Source: an uncultured Oscillibacter sp. (GTDB taxonomy: Bacteria > Bacillota > Clostridia > Oscillospirales > Oscillospiraceae). From it: DNA of 64,000 nucleotides. Below are positions 55,301 to 61,775 of this stretch, in pieces. The translations under genes and the position numbers were made by a program. Where the stretch lies: NCBI RefSeq assembly GCF_947654275.1, contig NZ_CANTJS010000011.1, forward strand, positions 1 to 64,000. Direction: 5' to 3'. The notes beneath the pieces were generated by a model, which was given only the letters and a program-made list of their open reading frames with translations, was not told the origin of the DNA and ran no database searches. Each line of letters opens with the position of its first letter. Position 1 is the first letter of the stretch.

Positions 55301-55592
55301 TAAAGATGCCATTTTCTGCACAAAAAGAGGTCAAATTTTCGATAAATTCATCAATATTGTATGTAGAGGGGGACGTAGTAAGCTCCTGCACGTCCATGTA
55401 AAAATAGTATTCTCCTCTTTCGCAGAAAAAGTTTTCAATAGCCTTCAGTCTGCCGCATCCGGTTTGAACGTCAATTATAACCGGACAGTAGGCAATCCCC
55501 TCACGCAGCGATTTTTCCAGGCAGGAATATTCCAAATCGCCCTGAGAGCTTGACTGTGCTCCCATTAAATCTGTACGCCAGAATTCTGCCAT
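52338..55592 (-). CDS. large SARP/BTAD-type transcriptional regulator
   Basis: 1,084 residues. The N-terminal about 320 residues look like a STAND-ATPase remnant in which the P-loop position reads IIDVQTGCGRLKA and lacks GK(S/T). A TPR-like helical repeat region covers about 330-790. Near residue 870 a winged-helix segment (IEELWPNQSQKKAMNNFYFT, LHQIRKALGKKDF) is followed by a BTAD domain to the C-terminus. It lies on the same strand directly upstream of the TRAP/beta-oxidation genes and is the likely activator of that cluster, sensing its substrate or an acyl-CoA. Confidence 0.82.
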   Translation of the reverse strand: MAEFWRTDLMGAQSSSQGDLEYSCLEKSLREGIAYCPVIIDVQTGCGRLKAIENFFCERGEYYFYMDVQELTTSPSTYNIDEFIENLTSFCAENGIFIQRPAISGYSEREIWNQFLRQCAKADRAPNMYIILERFCPDNDLFNHFLWKLERYTGRWLHFIFLMNAPLPGSMAAPLFQQAYRISFNNFLMTMKEAKLCLEKAGNSVDDSELRTIWLATAGWALPANLLFYKAKRDPNILDDVRKSPINTILYLPELYSFFQNTLFTQMTGEETELLLKCSVDNQLSDPYCRYLGIGTGAASVSEIAEKCPYITCLNFFEQVYSINPVVQSFLYHTAKQKYGEAEMERLHTAAAAYFTRQKDWKRILSHNLLLGNLHDAAYTFRYLAFDVSSHYQSEDFKELVRRSHMSILERDPWVQFAYAIAVKYQYPDISLQYFQKAMGLFAENNDIEGEILSFCQTVSLGFFSEAHKSVFLNQEMLTKFYTEPNAPLCEDTVLDCYRKVFLAYAYIQLGKDIGLASAWLKDAEQTSVVLQNKNLRLWVDFVRILYYANRPDSQQLRFYVTKALELAETGDVQLELKMYLYQTSAFIYFIKSGLYEQARNHCEEARILAYTIGATSYLVYINLIYTYALDCLREFDLAEQIILETENTARNILNIRNEHLWAYYMIGQAYHYYLKGDWQAAFYAADNGISYSRRSKRNSYLARALLVMCSIQLRQGNLQQAGECIGECLSITKSGKYFFYRLSALYQEALIHYEDHGDSAQLKLELQPVLEQARQAEIAHFNFTAPWDLPRYIQEAGLDFDQRFIQNLCALNSAMLTQPSILYRKNGKKELSIQLFGGFHCYWKKKDLAIGIPQKARYLLELLAISNEPLGIAKIIEELWPNQSQKKAMNNFYFTLHQIRKALGKKDFVRYEQKRCWLDSDYYSTDVQEFSQWKKRGQAAYEQGDWETCAACFDNAVALYRGELLAEEELEDSLDAERRAVERDVYYFCMDYGALLLRNDNSRKGIEVLQKITRNEFAQEDLLRLLMIAHYMLGARGEALKLYQELEKVLMAEMDVAPHVLSRQIYEDIKNGKDSKSILQKLL

Positions 55593-55678
55593 TTTGTCGT
55601 CCTTTCCCCGATATTTCCGTGAGCTATCCCTTGTATTTCTCCGTAAGTTTATTTGCCATAGACGAAATTTTTGAAAAG

Positions 55679-55707
55679 ATTATACCATGAAAGACGAATT
55701 TTGTCAC
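55679..55707 (-). promoter_or_regulatory. sigma-A promoter for the SARP/BTAD regulator
   Basis: Minus strand GTGACA, 17 bases, TATAAT: one mismatch from consensus. It lies only about 50 bases inside element A from the sigK junction. The surrounding GACAAAATTCGTC and nearby AAATTTCGTC repeats may be an operator. Confidence 0.8.
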
Positions 55708-55747
55708 TGGATTTTATTCCATACACCCTTATAGGCCGTTTCCTTCC

Positions 55748-55762
55748 GCTTCACCCCTTCTT
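55748..55762. other. attachment site of element A, upstream junction
   Basis: GCTTCACCCCTTCTT: arm GCTTCACCC then core CTT in the Lys-Lys codons of sigK segment 1. Confidence 0.8.
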
Positions 55763-55954
55763 AATAATATGCGCCACCAGCCGCAGGTTCCGTTCAATCA
55801 GCACCTGCCGGGCCTCCGGGTCTCCCTCCGCGTATTTTGACAGCCACTCCCGTTCCTCGGCGGCGGAGAGGGGTTTTGGAAAGGACCCGCCGCCGGAGAG
55901 GCGCAGGGAGAACAGCAGCGTATTGGCGAAAATCAGCAGGGCGGCAGAGAGCAT
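55757..55954 (-). CDS. sigK: sigK segment 1 (N-terminal), separated by element A
   Basis: 66 codons from ATG 55954 behind GGGAGGAAT. It begins with a hydrophobic stretch (MLSAALLIFANTLLFSLRLS) like the cleavable pro-sequence of Bacillus pro-SigK, then GGSFPKPLSAAEEREWLSKY and ERNLRLVAHIIKK, the start of sigma region 2. In the integrated state it ends KKG-stop one codon into element A. Joined to segment 2 it reads HIIKKYYTPNGDQEDLISIG. A weak CATAGAGT box upstream (plus-strand 56058-56065) could be part of a sigma-E promoter. Confidence 0.93.
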
Positions 55955-56149
55955 AGATTCCTCCCGGTGAGCCGGGGACGGAGAAGCCGCCCCGGCCGCC
56001 GCTCTTGCGGCCAGCGGCAGGCCGGACTGGAGGACGGCGGAGCCGCCCTCTCTATGTACTCTATGAGGGACGGGGACGTCCAAAGACTTGCGCCGGAGGC
56101 GGGAATGTGCTATGCTGAATCCGAATATCACCATTGGGAGGGAAGGCGC

Positions 56150-56572
56150 TTGATTCGGAAACCACACGCTTCGGAGCTTCCGGAAATCGCGGAAATCTGG
56201 CTGGCCGCCAATCTGGACGCCCACAGCTTCATTGCCCCGTCCTACTGGAAGGGGCATTTTGCCGGTCTGGTTCCCCAGCTGGCGCAGGCGGAGCTGCTGG
56301 TCTATGAGGACTCCGGAGGGCTTCAGGGCTTTCTGGGTCTGGATGGGGACCTGATTGCCGGGCTGTTCGTCCGGCGGGAGGCCCGGGGCCGGGGAATTGG
56401 CCGCGCCCTGATGGATGAGGCCAAGGGCCGCCGGGAGCGGCTGCGGTTGCATGTCTATCGGAAAAACGCCGGTGCGCTCCGGTTTTACCGGCGGGAGGGC
56501 TTTTCCGTTCTGGAGGAACAGACGGACCCGGGAACCGGCGAGGCGGAGTCTGTCATGGTCTGGCATGTCTGA
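56150..56572 (+). CDS. GNAT-family N-acetyltransferase
   Basis: 140 residues from TTG behind GGGAGGGAA. The likely promoter TTGCGC-N17-TATGCT upstream excludes the longer track start. The acetyl-CoA loop is FVRREARGRGIGRALMDEA, and YRKNAGALRFYRREGFSV is the usual C-terminal motif. The substrate is unknown. Its stop overlaps the GIY-YIG start by 8 bases. Confidence 0.85.
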   Translation: MIRKPHASELPEIAEIWLAANLDAHSFIAPSYWKGHFAGLVPQLAQAELLVYEDSGGLQGFLGLDGDLIAGLFVRREARGRGIGRALMDEAKGRRERLRLHVYRKNAGALRFYRREGFSVLEEQTDPGTGEAESVMVWHV

Positions 56573-56903
56573 GGGACCGGCAAAGCGCCGCTGGACGGTT
56601 TACATCCTCCGCTGCGGCGACGGCACCCTCTACACCGGCTGCACCAACGACCTGCCCCGGCGGCTGGAGGCCCACCGGAGAGGCAGGGGGGCCAAATACA
56701 CCCGGAGCCGCCTGCCGGTGGCGCTGGTCTATCAGGAGGCGGCGGCGGACAAAAGCGCCGCCCTGCGGCGGGAGATGGCCGTCAAGGCCCTGACCCGCAC
56801 CCAAAAGCTGGCGCTGATTGAAAAAAGAAGGGAGGAGACAGCCCATGGAGATCCGTCCGCTGAGGGAGACGGACAGCCGGCTGTCTGTCAGCCGCATTTA
56901 TGA
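56565..56903 (+). CDS. GIY-YIG nuclease-superfamily protein
   Basis: 112 residues from ATG 56565. The GIY-YIG core is WTVYILRCGDGTLYTGCTND with LPRRLEAHRRGRGAKYTRSR, as in the UPF0213 (YhbQ) group; the usual GIY is VYI here. The C-terminal tail after LALIEKRRE overlaps the next gene's start and may be extended. Likely a small DNA repair or processing endonuclease. Confidence 0.85.
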   Translation: MSEGPAKRRWTVYILRCGDGTLYTGCTNDLPRRLEAHRRGRGAKYTRSRLPVALVYQEAAADKSAALRREMAVKALTRTQKLALIEKRREETAHGDPSAEGDGQPAVCQPHL

Positions 56904-57492
56904 GGAGAGCTGGAGGGCCGCCTGCCGGGGCATGGTGTCCCAGGCGTATCTGGACGGCATCCCCGCCGGACACTGGGCGGAGGCCCTGGACCGGGCGGAC
57001 CGGACCGCTCTGGTGATGCTTGACGGCGGGAAGCCGGTGGGCACATCCAGCGTCGGACCCTCCCGCTGGCCGGAGCATCCGGAGTTCGGGGAGGTGGTGG
57101 CATTGTACCTGCTGCCGGAGTACATGGGCCGGGGCTATGGAAGGCCGCTGCTGGAGGCGGCGGTCCGGGAGCTGGCGGACCGGGGATTCCGGGATATCCT
57201 GCTGTGGGTGCTGGAAAAGAACCGCCGGGCCCGGCGCTTCTATGAGAAAAACGGCTTCCGCTTCGGCGGGACCCGCATGGAGAGCGCCGTGGGCGGGAAG
57301 CAGAACTGCTGTACTGCCGCCGTCCGGAGACCGGCGGGGCCCTTTAGAAGGACCGCGGCTGGAGAGGTCCGCCCCGGCGGAGCCGGCCGGGAGGGGCGGA
57401 AGGGGCGAAAAAAATGCTCCGGCGGACCGGAGGGAAATTCCGGTCTTTTCGCGGGGCCCGCATGGGTCCGGAATTTTACGAAAAGTTCATAA
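56845..57492 (+). CDS. GNAT-family N-acetyltransferase with frameshifted C-terminus
   Basis: 215 residues from ATG behind GGGAGGAGA. Acetyl-CoA motif LLPEYMGRGYGRPLLEAAV and NRRARRFYEKNGFRFGG are normal. After AVGGKQ the frame enters an unusual Arg/Gly-rich tail, while the neighbouring frame reads EAELLYCRRPETGGAL-stop, which looks like the usual GNAT end. A one-base change near GTGGGCGGGAAG is suspected. The enzyme core should still fold. Confidence 0.75.
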   Translation: MEIRPLRETDSRLSVSRIYEESWRAACRGMVSQAYLDGIPAGHWAEALDRADRTALVMLDGGKPVGTSSVGPSRWPEHPEFGEVVALYLLPEYMGRGYGRPLLEAAVRELADRGFRDILLWVLEKNRRARRFYEKNGFRFGGTRMESAVGGKQNCCTAAVRRPAGPFRRTAAGEVRPGGAGREGRKGRKKCSGGPEGNSGLFAGPAWVRNFTKSS

Positions 57493-57510
57493 ATATTCCG
57501 GCGGCGGCCC

Positions 57511-57539
57511 TTGCGGAAGTGCGGGAAAGCAGATATAAT
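57511..57539 (+). promoter_or_regulatory. promoter of the YfcE-like phosphoesterase gene
   Basis: TTGCGG, 17 bases, TATAAT, about 50 bases before the start codon. Confidence 0.75.
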
Positions 57540-57589
57540 CATTGCTGCACTCTGGAAAATATGGCAAAAATATGGAAAGGGAGGCAGCC

Positions 57590-58054
57590 ATGAAGATTTT
57601 AGTTCTGTCAGATTCCCATGGGAACATGGACAACATGGTTCAGGCGGTGGAGCGGGAACAGCCCGCCATGATCTTCCATCTGGGTGACTGCTGGCGGGAC
57701 GGCACGCGGCTCCACAAGTGGTTCCCGGAGCTCCCCTTTGAGCAGGTCCCCGGCAACTGCGACTTCCGTTCCTCGGAGGCGGCGGAAAAGCTGCTGTTTC
57801 TGGGGAATAAGCGGGTGCTGCTCTGCCACGGCCACACCTACGGAGTCAAGCAGTCCCTGATGGCTGCGGGCCTGGCGGCGGAGGAGCAGAACCTGGACCT
57901 CTTCCTCTTCGGCCATACCCACAGGCCTCTGGTGGACATGCGGGGAAAGACTCTGTTTCTGAACCCCGGAAGCGTGGGCGAGTACGCCCGCCCTGCCTAT
58001 GGAGTCGTCACCCTGGAGGGGGAGAAGCTGAACGCCAGAACGGTTCTCCTGTAG
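57590..58054 (+). CDS. YfcE/MJ0936-family metallophosphoesterase
   Basis: 154 residues from ATG behind AAAGGGAGG. Metal motifs: LSDSHGN, HLGDC, GNCD, CHGHTYG and GHTH. The LFLNPGSVGEYARPAYGV segment is typical of this group. Members hydrolyse phosphodiesters in the cytoplasm; the natural substrate is unclear. The gene stands alone. Confidence 0.9.
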   Translation: MKILVLSDSHGNMDNMVQAVEREQPAMIFHLGDCWRDGTRLHKWFPELPFEQVPGNCDFRSSEAAEKLLFLGNKRVLLCHGHTYGVKQSLMAAGLAAEEQNLDLFLFGHTHRPLVDMRGKTLFLNPGSVGEYARPAYGVVTLEGEKLNARTVLL

Positions 58055-58067
58055 CCCAGGGCATTTA

Positions 58068-58230
58068 AGAACCTGTATTCACAACCGCTGAACGCTGTCT
58101 GAACGGTCTTTTTCCTGCCATACTGCGTCGATTTCCCTTGCAATCCGTCAGGATTGCTGCGGAAAATCTTCTTGTCTGACAGGAAAAATTCCCGTCCATC
58201 CAGCATCCCCCGGCTATGAATACAGGTTCT
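58068..58230. repeat. MITE-like element with 14-bp perfect terminal inverted repeats
   Basis: AGAACCTGTATTCA and TGAATACAGGTTCT at the ends. The interior (CTTTTTCCTGCC, AATCCGTCAGGATT, GGAAAAATTCCCGTCC) aligns with the 6153-6445 region. Non-coding. Confidence 0.75.
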
Positions 58231-58238
58231 AAATTCCC

Positions 58239-58303
58239 ATAGAGCCGGCACAGCTGAAAACCGGCAGATACCGCTTTTCAAACAGCGGCGGAGCCGCTGG
58301 CGG
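58239..58303. repeat. dispersed palindromic repeat, copy 2
   Basis: AGAGCCGGCACAGCTGAAAA through TTTTCAAACAGCGGCGGAGC matches 16217-16274. A further palindrome (CACCGCAAGGCCG / CGGCCTGTGCGGTG, about 58330-58362) follows before the acetyltransferase gene. Confidence 0.7.
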
Positions 58304-58462
58304 GCAAACCCCTGTGCTGGCTATGAAGTCCACCGCAAGGCCGTTTTGCGGCCTGTGCGGTGACTATAGACCGTCAAAAAAAGGAGTGGTAAGCGGGTGA
58401 AGCGCTGCATTGCCGGAACCGGAATCGTCCAAACTAGCTGAAATAACGAAGGAGAGATTCCC

Positions 58463-59101
58463 ATGACGATTCCGGATTCCACAAAGCTGTATCCCCGAAG
58501 CGGCGACAGCCAAACCATCTACCTGAAAAACGCCGTTCAGGGCCCCTATATCGAGGTCGGAGAGTTTACCATCTACAACGATTTTGTCCATGACCCCCGG
58601 GACTTTCAGAAGAACAACGTGCTCTACCATTACCCCGTCAACGGCGACCGGCTGACCGTTGGAAAATTCTGCTCCATCGCCTGCGGGGCGCGGTTCCTGA
58701 TGAACAGCGCCAACCATGCCATGGGCTCCCTGTCCACCTATGTGTTCCCCATTTTCTGCGAGGAGTGGGGCCACGGAATGAAGGTGACGGAGGCCTGGGA
58801 CAACCGGGGCGGCATTGCGGTGGGGAATGACGTCTGGATTGGCTATGAGGCCGTGATTTTATCCGGCGTCACCATTGGCGACGGGGCCATTGTGGCCGCC
58901 CGGTCTGTGGTGACGAAGGACGTGCCGCCGTATACCATCGTGGGCGGCGTCCCTGCCCGGCCCATCCGGCGGCGCTTTGGTCAGGAGACCATCGACGCGC
59001 TGCTGGAGCTGAAATGGTGGGACTGGCCTCCCGAGAAGCTGTCCGGCAGCCTCCGGGCCATTCAGAAGGGTGACCTGGAAGCCCTGCGGCGGAACGCCTG
59101 A
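58463..59101 (+). CDS. Vat/CatB-family hexapeptide O-acetyltransferase
   Basis: 212 residues. The xenobiotic acetyltransferase pattern is clear: GKFCSIACGARFLMNSANHA (active-site His in NHA), then hexapeptide repeats IAVGNDVWIGYEAVILSGV and TIGDGAIVAARSVVTKDV, and YTIVGGVPARPI. Vat enzymes acetylate streptogramin A; close relatives have other acceptors. Family membership is firm; resistance activity is not shown by sequence. Ribosome site AAGGAGAGA. Confidence 0.88.
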   Translation: MTIPDSTKLYPRSGDSQTIYLKNAVQGPYIEVGEFTIYNDFVHDPRDFQKNNVLYHYPVNGDRLTVGKFCSIACGARFLMNSANHAMGSLSTYVFPIFCEEWGHGMKVTEAWDNRGGIAVGNDVWIGYEAVILSGVTIGDGAIVAARSVVTKDVPPYTIVGGVPARPIRRRFGQETIDALLELKWWDWPPEKLSGSLRAIQKGDLEALRRNA

Positions 59102-59119
59102 GGGTCCATTGTAAAAAAG

Positions 59120-59157
59120 AAGGAGCCCCCGCCGCGAAATGCGGCGGGGGCTCTTTG
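59120..59157. terminator. bidirectional terminator between convergent genes
   Basis: GAGCCCCCGCCGC-GAAAT-GCGGCGGGGGCTC followed by TTTGTCT and preceded by an A-run. Confidence 0.9.
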
Positions 59158-59168
59158 TCTCTGTGGGC

Positions 59169-59654
59169 TCAGCGGGTGTGGATTTTTTCCAGAAAATCGG
59201 TAAAGGATTCCGCAATCAGGCAGTTTTCCGGCGTGTCCAGAAATTCGTCGATGTCCTCGTGGAAGATATAGTAGACCCGATTGCCCTGGCCGTCCGCCTG
59301 GATGTAATAGGAGTCACCGCCTCCGTCAGAACAAAAAGGCACCAGCGTGCCGGGAAGAAACTCATCCATCTGCTGCCAGTTCAGCAGGGTGTCCATGGGC
59401 AGGATATTGGGATGAAAGGCGCGGGATATGCTGTGAAAATAGGTCAAAGACAGCTCATATTCACTGTCTCTGACAAAATAGTCCTGCCCCTTCCGGAAAA
59501 ATCCCCCGTTCTGCTGCCGGTAAAATGCCTTCATGTCCTCCGGAAGGACCACGCCGAAGGTCTCTTCAAGGGCACGGAATTCCTCCTCCGTGACCCCGGG
59601 CTCCGAATGGGGCTCCAGAAATGCCTCCGGTGTGGGCGTCTCTTTAGAATTCAT
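59169..59654 (-). CDS. SMI1/KNR4-family protein
   Basis: 161 residues from ATG 59654. The SUKH-type fold is indicated by GVTEEEFRALEETFGVVLPE, YRQQNGGFF and FCSDGGGDSYYI. Members often act as immunity proteins against contact-dependent toxins, but no toxin gene is adjacent. It overlaps the end of the Dabb gene, so the two are one transcript. Confidence 0.85.
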   Translation of the reverse strand: MNSKETPTPEAFLEPHSEPGVTEEEFRALEETFGVVLPEDMKAFYRQQNGGFFRKGQDYFVRDSEYELSLTYFHSISRAFHPNILPMDTLLNWQQMDEFLPGTLVPFCSDGGGDSYYIQADGQGNRVYYIFHEDIDEFLDTPENCLIAESFTDFLEKIHTR

Positions 59655-59925
59655 AGTCCACCGCCACACGATCCTCCCGGATGGATTTGCACAGGGCGGA
59701 CACGGCCTTGTGCCGGGGGTCGTTTTTATAGATCTCCAGAGCCTCCAGATTCTCGAAGTCGCTGACGAGAACGGCGTCGTAATTTCCGGGGCCCACGTTC
59801 ACCGCCACCTCGCTTTTCAGCAGCTGGGGAACGACTCCCTGGAGCCCCCGGAGGCCGGCGAAGAACTGCTCCTGCTCCTTCTCCGTGCCGGGGCGGAATT
59901 TCCACATGACGATATGCCGGATCAT
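59644..59925 (-). CDS. Dabb-domain (stress-responsive A/B barrel) protein
   Basis: 93 residues from ATG behind CAGGAGG (a TTG two codons earlier is possible). MIRHIVMWKFRPGTEKEQ and VVNVGPGNYDAVLVSDF-like sequence are typical of this dimeric alpha/beta barrel. Its role in this family is unknown. Its 3' end overlaps the SMI1/KNR4 start. Confidence 0.88.
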   Translation of the reverse strand: MIRHIVMWKFRPGTEKEQEQFFAGLRGLQGVVPQLLKSEVAVNVGPGNYDAVLVSDFENLEALEIYKNDPRHKAVSALCKSIREDRVAVDYEF

Positions 59926-59959
59926 GGGCAAAACCTCCTGTTAGTTCGAAAAATGATGC

Positions 59960-61174
59960 TTATGTATTCTGAAGGGCGTTTCTGCGGTTATAGGCGGCGA
60001 TGCCCAGACCCAGCAGCTCAATGGCCCGGGTCAGCTCGGCGGGGTTGGTGACGTAGGCGATGCGGATTTCGCTCCGGCCCTTGCCGGGGGTGCCGTAGAA
60101 GCCCTCGCCGGGGGCGTACATGACGGTCTCGCCGCGGTCCTCAAACTCCTCCAGCAGGAAATACTGGAGCTTTTCCGCGTCGTCCACCGGCAGGGTGGCC
60201 ATGACGTAGAACGCGCCCTCGGGCCGGCTGAACCGGACGCCGGGGATTTTCTGGAGACCCTCCACCACCGCGTCCTTCCGCCGGGCGTACTCGTCCCGGA
60301 CTCCGGCGCAGTAGGCCGGCGTCATGAAGCGGTACAGGGCGGCGGCTCCCGCCTGGTCCAGCGTGGCGGCGCAGAGCCGGCCCTGACAGATTTTCATGGC
60401 CTGGGTCATCAGCTCTTTGTTCCGGGAGATCATGGCCCCCACACGGGCCCCGCAGGAGGAAAAGCGCTTGGACACGGAATCAATGACCACCACGTTTTCC
60501 GCCGCGTCCTCGTACTCCAGCATGGAGCTGAGGGCTTCGCCGCCGTAGACGATCTCGCGGTAGACCTCGTCGCTGATGAGGAACAGCCCGTGTTCTTTGG
60601 CGATGTCCGCCAGAAGGCGCAGCTCCTCCCTTGAGAGCACGGTGCCGGTGGGATTGCCGGGGTTGGTCACCAGAATGGCCCGGGTATGCCGGTTAATCAG
60701 GGGCTCGATGCGCTCCCGCCGGGCGAAGCGGTAGCCGTTTTCCGGCTCCGTGGGAATGGGGCGCACCACGCCGCCGGTGACGCCGATGAAGGTGGTGTAG
60801 TTGGGATAGAAGGGCTCGGGCACCAGGATCTCGTCGCCGTCGTCCAGGATGCAGGCCATGACAATCTGAAGGGCCTCGCTGCCGCCGTAGGTGGCCATGA
60901 TGTCGCTCAGCTCCAGACGGACGCCCACGGTCTGGGCGTAGTAATCCCGCACCGCCTCCAGATAGGCCTCCACACCGGTGGACGGGGCGTATTCCAGAAC
61001 GGGGTCCGCAAATTGCTTCACGGCGTCAAAAAAGGCCTTGGGCGTCTCAATGTCCGGCTGGCCGATATTCAGGTGGAGGACCTTCCGGCCCTTTGCCTCC
61101 GCCGCCACCACATAGGGATGGAACTTGCGGATGGGTGAAAGCTCGCACGCTTCAATCTTGCTGGAAAATTTCAT
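59960..61174 (-). CDS. class I/II pyridoxal-phosphate aminotransferase
   Basis: 404 residues. The PLP motifs are NPGNPTGTVLS, LISDEVYREIVYGG and the Schiff-base lysine in VIDSVSKRFSSCGARVG. It is of AspC/AraT type and transfers amino groups between an amino acid and a 2-oxoacid. The substrate is uncertain; the divergent lysine-riboswitch transporter gene is not proof of a lysine link. Confidence 0.9.
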   Translation of the reverse strand: MKFSSKIEACELSPIRKFHPYVVAAEAKGRKVLHLNIGQPDIETPKAFFDAVKQFADPVLEYAPSTGVEAYLEAVRDYYAQTVGVRLELSDIMATYGGSEALQIVMACILDDGDEILVPEPFYPNYTTFIGVTGGVVRPIPTEPENGYRFARRERIEPLINRHTRAILVTNPGNPTGTVLSREELRLLADIAKEHGLFLISDEVYREIVYGGEALSSMLEYEDAAENVVVIDSVSKRFSSCGARVGAMISRNKELMTQAMKICQGRLCAATLDQAGAAALYRFMTPAYCAGVRDEYARRKDAVVEGLQKIPGVRFSRPEGAFYVMATLPVDDAEKLQYFLLEEFEDRGETVMYAPGEGFYGTPGKGRSEIRIAYVTNPAELTRAIELLGLGIAAYNRRNALQNT

Positions 61175-61275
61175 GATAGATCCTGCCGCCTCCTTTTAAA
61201 TCAGTCCTGCAATATACGTTTCAAACGGGAGAAGCCCGCCCCGGGGCAGTCTCTCCCATCATCATATATTTGTCT

Positions 61276-61303
61276 ATTCTAGCATCTCTGCGGCCTGTGT
61301 CAA
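61276..61303 (-). promoter_or_regulatory. promoter of the aminotransferase gene
   Basis: Minus strand TTGACA, 16 bases, TAGAAT, about 100 bases before the ATG. Nothing else is seen in 61304-61490. Confidence 0.75.
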
Positions 61304-61490
61304 ACGATTTTCCGAAAATCGTCGATTTGTCCGTATTTGCTGAAGGGTGGCAGAGGAAAGCTGGGTAAAATGTGCAAAAGCAGGCTGGAAGAGTCTGTAA
61401 ACCCTCTGTTTTTCCGCTGCCTCCCGCCGGTTTTGCCTCCGCCTGCCGGATGCTTTGGACCCGGCGGGCGAAAAAAACTGAAAAAAGCGG

Positions 61491-61518
61491 TTGACAATTC
61501 CAGAAAGTTACTTATAAT
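61491..61518 (+). promoter_or_regulatory. consensus promoter before the lysine riboswitch
   Basis: TTGACA, 16 bases, TATAAT: both boxes are perfect. Confidence 0.9.
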
Positions 61519-61530
61519 GAGTGCCAAGCA

Positions 61531-61713
61531 TGATAGAGGTGCGGATGTCAAGACTACGTCTCCCCAAGGGTTCAGGAGCCGGGGAGGGGGAAAGGGGCAT
61601 CCGCCGAGGCTTCGTCCTCCCGCCTGAGGGAGCCGGAGCCGGGCCGCGGGAGAACATCCCCCGGACTGTCACCCCCCGGGGTGGAGCGCTGTCGTGATGC
61701 AAGCACCTCGCTG
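61531..61713 (+). promoter_or_regulatory. lysine riboswitch (L box)
   Basis: The conserved 5' element GATAGAGGTGCGG is followed by AAAGGGGCATCCGCCGAGGC and GGACTGTCAC, and the closing strand GCACCTC pairs with GAGGTGC to form P1. These are the L-box hallmarks. It controls the downstream NhaC-family carrier through a terminator. Confidence 0.92.
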
Positions 61714-61723
61714 TGTACGGTGT

Positions 61724-61757
61724 GGAGTCATGACGACCTGTCATGACTCCATTTTTA
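61724..61757 (+). terminator. L-box controlled terminator
   Basis: GGAGTCATGAC-GACCT-GTCATGACTCC followed by ATTTTTATTT, between aptamer and gene. Lysine would favour its formation. Confidence 0.92.
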
Positions 61758-61775
61758 TTTAGGAGAGAGTGTGTT

